A stretch of DNA of 9,370 bases from Rubripirellula sp. (GTDB lineage Bacteria; Planctomycetota; Planctomycetia; Pirellulales; Pirellulaceae): assembly GCA_029287555.1 (NCBI GenBank), contig JARFQX010000259.1, positions 1-9,370 on the forward strand, in the 5' to 3' direction. The notes beneath the pieces are model-generated. The model saw only the letters and a program-made list of their open reading frames with translations, ran no database searches and was not told the origin of the DNA. How positions within the stretch are numbered: position 1 is the first letter of the stretch; every line of letters begins with the position of its first letter. The translations under genes were made by a program, and so were the position numbers. Shown piece by piece: positions 6,418 through 9,370 of this stretch.

Positions 6418-7737
6418 ATGAGAACGGCAAACCAAATCTCACGACCCGATGGCAACCGCCAGACCCAGTTCGAAGAAGTCAAGCGTCGCATCCACGGCAA
6501 GCTTGTTGACAAACTCGATTTGTCCCGCGTTGGCGACCTGAAGGGGGACGTTCTCAAACGCGAAATCCGGATGGTCGTCGCGCATCTCTGCGATGCCGAC
6601 GACACGATGCTTAACCGCCAGGAACGGGAGCGTATCGTCGAAGAGGTCATCGACGAGGTTCTGGGACTCGGCCCGCTGGAGTTGCTGCTTAAGGACGCGT
6701 CGATCAGCGACATTCTGATCAACGGACCCAAGAACATTTACGTCGAACGTGGCGGTCGAATGGAGAAGTCGACGGTCGAGTTTCGCGATAACAAGCATCT
6801 GCTGCAGATCATCGATCGGATCGTCAGCAAAGTGGGGCGACGAGTTGATGAGACCTCGCCGATGGTCGACGCCCGTTTGACGGACGGCTCGCGTGTCAAT
6901 GCCATCATTCCCCCGCTGGCTCTCGACGGCGCGGCGGTCAGTATCCGGCGCTTCGGTAGCAACCCGCTGAAGCTCGAAGACCTGCTCAACTACAAAGCAT
7001 TTACGCCCGAGATGGTGATGCTGCTCGAGGGCTGCATCAAGGCCCGGCTGAACATCATCATCGCCGGCGGTACCGGTTCCGGTAAGACCACACTTCTGAA
7101 CACATTGTCATCCTTCATCGGACACGAAGATCGAATCGTCACCATCGAGGATGCGGCGGAATTGCAGCTGCAGCAAGATCACGTGGTTCGCTTGGAAACT
7201 CGTCCCCCCAACATCGAGGGAAACGGGGCGGTGACGGCGACCGACCTGGTCAAGAACGCCCTGCGTATGCGTCCCGAGCGGATCATCATCGGTGAATGTC
7301 GTGGTGGTGAAACGCTTGACATGCTGCAGGCGATGAACACCGGTCACGACGGATCAATGACCACGATTCACGCCAACACACCGCGTGACGCGATCGCACG
7401 TTTGGAAACACTCGTGATGATGTCCGGCTTCGAATTGCCCGTCAAAGCGATTCGGCAACAAGTCGCAGGCGCGGTCGACGTCTTGATTCAAGCCAACCGA
7501 TTGCAGGGCGGGCCGCGACGAATCACGGCGATCACCGAAGTCGTCGGGATGGAACAAGACACCATCGTCATGCAGGACATTTACAAGTTTGCGCAACAGG
7601 GCGTCAACGAAGAGGGCAAGGCGTTTGGCCACTTCGTTTGCACCGGTGTGCGGCCAAGCTTCATGGACAAGTTAGAGGCAGCCGGCGTGCGGCTTCCAGC
7701 CAGCGCGTTCCGAGAACGGGTCATCATGCCAGCCTAG
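6418..7737 (+). CDS. cpaF: CpaF/TadA-family pilus assembly ATPase (439 aa)
   Basis: This is a cytoplasmic secretion ATPase of the VirB11/PulE superfamily that powers Tad (Flp, type IVc) pilus assembly by acting on the TadB/TadC inner-membrane platform. The start is supported by AAGGA 11 nt upstream of ATG, and the length is normal for CpaF. The N-terminal part (about 1-115) has the helical CpaF region with EVIDEVLGLGPLELLLKD (76-93), typical of the family. The ATPase core contains the Walker A GGTGSGKT (217-224), the Asp box around TIEDAAEL (242-249), the Walker B region RIIIGECRGGE (288-298) and the His box GHDGSMTTIHAN (309-320). RLETLVMM (328-335) is also family-typical. All catalytic motifs are intact. 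It heads a tadA-tadB-tadC series, with tadB starting 138 nt downstream. The wider VirB11 family is possible by motif alone, but the neighbours fix it as Tad. Confidence 0.95.
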   Translation: MRTANQISRPDGNRQTQFEEVKRRIHGKLVDKLDLSRVGDLKGDVLKREIRMVVAHLCDADDTMLNRQERERIVEEVIDEVLGLGPLELLLKDASISDILINGPKNIYVERGGRMEKSTVEFRDNKHLLQIIDRIVSKVGRRVDETSPMVDARLTDGSRVNAIIPPLALDGAAVSIRRFGSNPLKLEDLLNYKAFTPEMVMLLEGCIKARLNIIIAGGTGSGKTTLLNTLSSFIGHEDRIVTIEDAAELQLQQDHVVRLETRPPNIEGNGAVTATDLVKNALRMRPERIIIGECRGGETLDMLQAMNTGHDGSMTTIHANTPRDAIARLETLVMMSGFELPVKAIRQQVAGAVDVLIQANRLQGGPRRITAITEVVGMEQDTIVMQDIYKFAQQGVNEEGKAFGHFVCTGVRPSFMDKLEAAGVRLPASAFRERVIMPA

Positions 7738-7761
7738 GGGCGTCTCCAAGCGGTGCTCCGC

Positions 7762-7784
7762 CGGTCGAAGCGCAGCTTCGACTG
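7762..7784 (+). other. Hairpin between cpaF and tadB
   Basis: GTCGAAGC (7764-7771) and GCTTCGAC (7775-7782) form a perfect 8-bp stem with a GCA loop, extendable to 10 bp through a G-T wobble and a C-G pair. It lies 25 nt after the cpaF stop, and no T-run follows. Its stem core, TCGAAGC/GCTTCGA, is identical to that of the hairpin at 5615-5654. It may be a processing, stabilising or partial-attenuation element; role unproven. Confidence 0.45.
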
Positions 7785-7875
7785 AAGCGGTCACCCCGAG
7801 GTTCCCAGGAATCGGTCTTCCGAGCCCAACCACACAGTCAACTTATCTCAGGTCAACCATCGGTTTAGTACAGCC

Positions 7876-8850
7876 ATGAGCGGAATCATCCTCGTCATCG
7901 CCGTCGGCGTCTTCGTCGCTTCCCTTGTCGCCTTTGCCATCAACGTGATGGTCCCGGGAAGTGATAACACCACCACGGAAGACCGGCTGGCTGCCATGGC
8001 CTCCCGACGCCGCATCCGCAAGAACCCCGACGAACCCGAATCGGGTTCCTTGCTGCTAGCAGGAAGTCTCGACGAGCAGACGAATCCTCTAGCGCGATTT
8101 GTCAGCGGCATGCCCGCACTGGCGGATTACCTGGAACAGGCCGATGTGAACATCGCACCTGCCAAGTTCGCGTTCATTTGCATCGCCTGCTTCTCGGGTG
8201 GTTTCGCAGCCTGTCTGGTCTCCCCCGTCCCGATCCTGTTGGCGCCGATCTTCGGCACCGTCGTCGCTGGCATCCCCATCGGATGGCTGATGCTCAAACG
8301 CAAACGTCGTTTGTCCAAGTTCGGCAAACAGTTGCCCGAGGCGTTAGAACTGCTCAGTCGTTCCTTGCGAGCCGGGCACTCTCTCAACGCGGGCTTTGGT
8401 CTGGTGGCCACGGAGATGGAAGCGCCGCTGGCAACCGAATTCGGCCGTGCCTTTGAAGAGCAGAATTTTGGCATCCCGCTGGACGAAGCGATCGAGGACA
8501 TGGCCCAGCGAATCCCGAACATGGATTTACGGTTCTTTGCCACCGCGGTGATTCTGCAGCGCCAAACCGGTGGTGACCTCGCCGAAATCCTCGACAAGAT
8601 CGGCCACCTGATCCGCGAACGACTGCAAATCCTCGGCCAAATTCAAGCGCTCACCGGCGAGGGTCGCATGAGCGGTGCCGTGCTGCTGGCTCTGCCACCG
8701 GTTCTCTTCATCGTGATGCTGAAGCTGAACTACGAGTACGTGATGATGCTTTTCACCGACCAGATTGGACGCTACATGCTCTGCGCTGGACTGTTCACTC
8801 AGGTCCTCGGTGCCCTGGCTATCAAGAAGATCATCACCATCAAAGTTTGA
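7876..8850 (+). CDS. tadB: TadB-family pilus assembly platform protein (T2SSF domain, 324 aa)
   Basis: This is an inner-membrane platform protein of the Tad pilus machine, distantly related to GspF/PilC, which couples the CpaF ATPase to pilin polymerisation. An N-terminal membrane segment (about 3-25) is followed by a polar linker rich in Arg/Lys (35-75). Next come a conserved LADYLEQADVNI stretch (82-93) and two membrane segments (about 97-115 and 118-140). The cytoplasmic T2SSF domain (about 150-265) contains LPEALELLSRSLRAGHSL (153-170) and RQTGGDLAEIL (229-239). Two C-terminal membrane segments lie at about 266-283 and 299-317. Length and layout fit TadB. No Shine-Dalgarno site is visible before the ATG at 7876 and no earlier in-frame start is near. 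It lies between cpaF (138-nt gap) and tadC (144-nt gap). Confidence 0.92.
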   Translation: MSGIILVIAVGVFVASLVAFAINVMVPGSDNTTTEDRLAAMASRRRIRKNPDEPESGSLLLAGSLDEQTNPLARFVSGMPALADYLEQADVNIAPAKFAFICIACFSGGFAACLVSPVPILLAPIFGTVVAGIPIGWLMLKRKRRLSKFGKQLPEALELLSRSLRAGHSLNAGFGLVATEMEAPLATEFGRAFEEQNFGIPLDEAIEDMAQRIPNMDLRFFATAVILQRQTGGDLAEILDKIGHLIRERLQILGQIQALTGEGRMSGAVLLALPPVLFIVMLKLNYEYVMMLFTDQIGRYMLCAGLFTQVLGALAIKKIITIKV

Positions 8851-8994
8851 TCCGGCCCACCTGTTCGCCATTGACTTCGCAGCCCGTGAGCTGTCGACCA
8901 CAAGATTTCTCAACTTCCCGACTTCCAAGACCAACGTTGCTTCCTCGCTTGACGGTTCGGCCTCAAGCGTCGGTTTGACCAGGAAACAAAGACC

Positions 8995-9370
8995 ATGAGT
9001 ACGCTGACAATCCTCGCCATGCTAAGCCCGCTCACACTTGTCTCGGTGGCCATCTTCGTTGCGGTCACGGCTGTTGCCTGGGTCGTGATCGGTAAAGTCA
9101 GCGGCGAGGACAAACCGCGGGCCGAGGCGCGTCTGGACAAGCTGAGAAAGCGACGACACACTCCGCTCGAAGAGGAAGGTGCGGACAAACAGAAGAAAAA
9201 GAATGAGGCTCTGGCCACCGCTCTGGAAAAGGCTACCTCGCCCCTGGCCGATACGGTCCGCGGCAGCGAGAAGGAAATGGGCCAATTGCGCGAGAGGTTG
9301 GTCAATGCCGGTTTTCGCCGTGAGTCGGCGCCGGTTGTGTTCAAAGGGATCCAGTTGATCCTTGCCGCAA
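8995..9370 (+). CDS. tadC: TadC-family pilus assembly platform protein, N-terminal part (cut by window end)
   Basis: 125 codons are visible from ATG at 8995, which has AGGA (8981-8984) 10 nt upstream; the frame is open to the window edge. A membrane segment spans about 12-33, followed by a highly charged linker (34-80, including KQKKK). The stretch LRERLVNAGFRRESAPVVFKGIQLILA (98-124) matches the layout of the conserved pre-T2SSF segment of TadB/TadC proteins and is the counterpart of LADYLEQADVNI in the preceding gene. The T2SSF domain itself lies outside the window. Position directly after tadB supports TadC, the second platform subunit with which TadB is expected to pair in the inner membrane. 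Of the visible part alone, only 'TadB/TadC-like' can be said from sequence; context gives the rest. Confidence 0.85.
   Translation, partial: MSTLTILAMLSPLTLVSVAIFVAVTAVAWVVIGKVSGEDKPRAEARLDKLRKRRHTPLEEEGADKQKKKNEALATALEKATSPLADTVRGSEKEMGQLRERLVNAGFRRESAPVVFKGIQLILAA

Noticed and set aside
5666..6442. Minus-strand open frame (258 aa) covering the small secreted-protein gene and the terminator
   Set aside because: It runs through a clear terminator hairpin and antisense to a gene with a good signal peptide; the product is low-complexity and Arg-rich without any domain.

Overview
The window looks like chromosomal DNA of a planctomycete, probably of the Rhodopirellula/Pirellulaceae type. This is an inference from GC-rich codon use, weak or absent Shine-Dalgarno sites on several genes, long intergenic gaps inside apparent operons, small Tyr-rich secreted proteins without a recognised family, and a second-type GyrA/ParC-like protein. 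No marker gene fixes the taxon. The content is mostly core-type genes. I see no insertion sequence, CRISPR array, tRNA or rRNA.

Region 1 (about 1-4526, minus strand) encodes the two subunits of a type IIA DNA topoisomerase. The A subunit (834 aa from a GTG start) is transcribed first, then after a 135-nt gap comes the B subunit, whose last few residues lie beyond the window's left edge. Catalytic motifs are intact in both. The A subunit has no GyrA box in the first blade of its C-terminal domain and carries a basic Ser/Arg/Gly-rich N-terminal tail. It therefore reads more like a topoisomerase IV (ParC/ParE) than a supercoiling gyrase, although family-level similarity to GyrA/GyrB is strong.

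Region 2 (4527-4947) is a 421-nt divergent intergenic region. It must hold the promoters for the topoisomerase genes (leftward) and the secreted-protein genes (rightward). It contains a perfect 15-bp inverted repeat 56 nt upstream of the first secreted-protein start.

Region 3 (4948-6150, plus strand) holds two small exported proteins of unknown function, probably co-transcribed, closed by a strong Rho-independent terminator. The first is Cys-rich with a paired-CxxC zinc-ribbon-like motif, an 18-nt tandem repeat coding for Ala-Asn-Gly units and a Tyr/His-rich tail. The second is Tyr/Pro/Trp-rich. Both contain YGQP.

Region 4 (6418-9370, plus strand) is the core of a Tad (tight adherence) type IVc pilus assembly machine: the CpaF/TadA ATPase, the TadB membrane platform protein and the N-terminal part of TadC. 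The ATPase drives polymerisation of Flp-type pilins through the TadB/TadC inner-membrane platform. Pilin, prepilin peptidase, secretin and CpaB/CpaE genes are not in view. The three genes are separated by gaps of 138 and 144 nt rather than overlapping.
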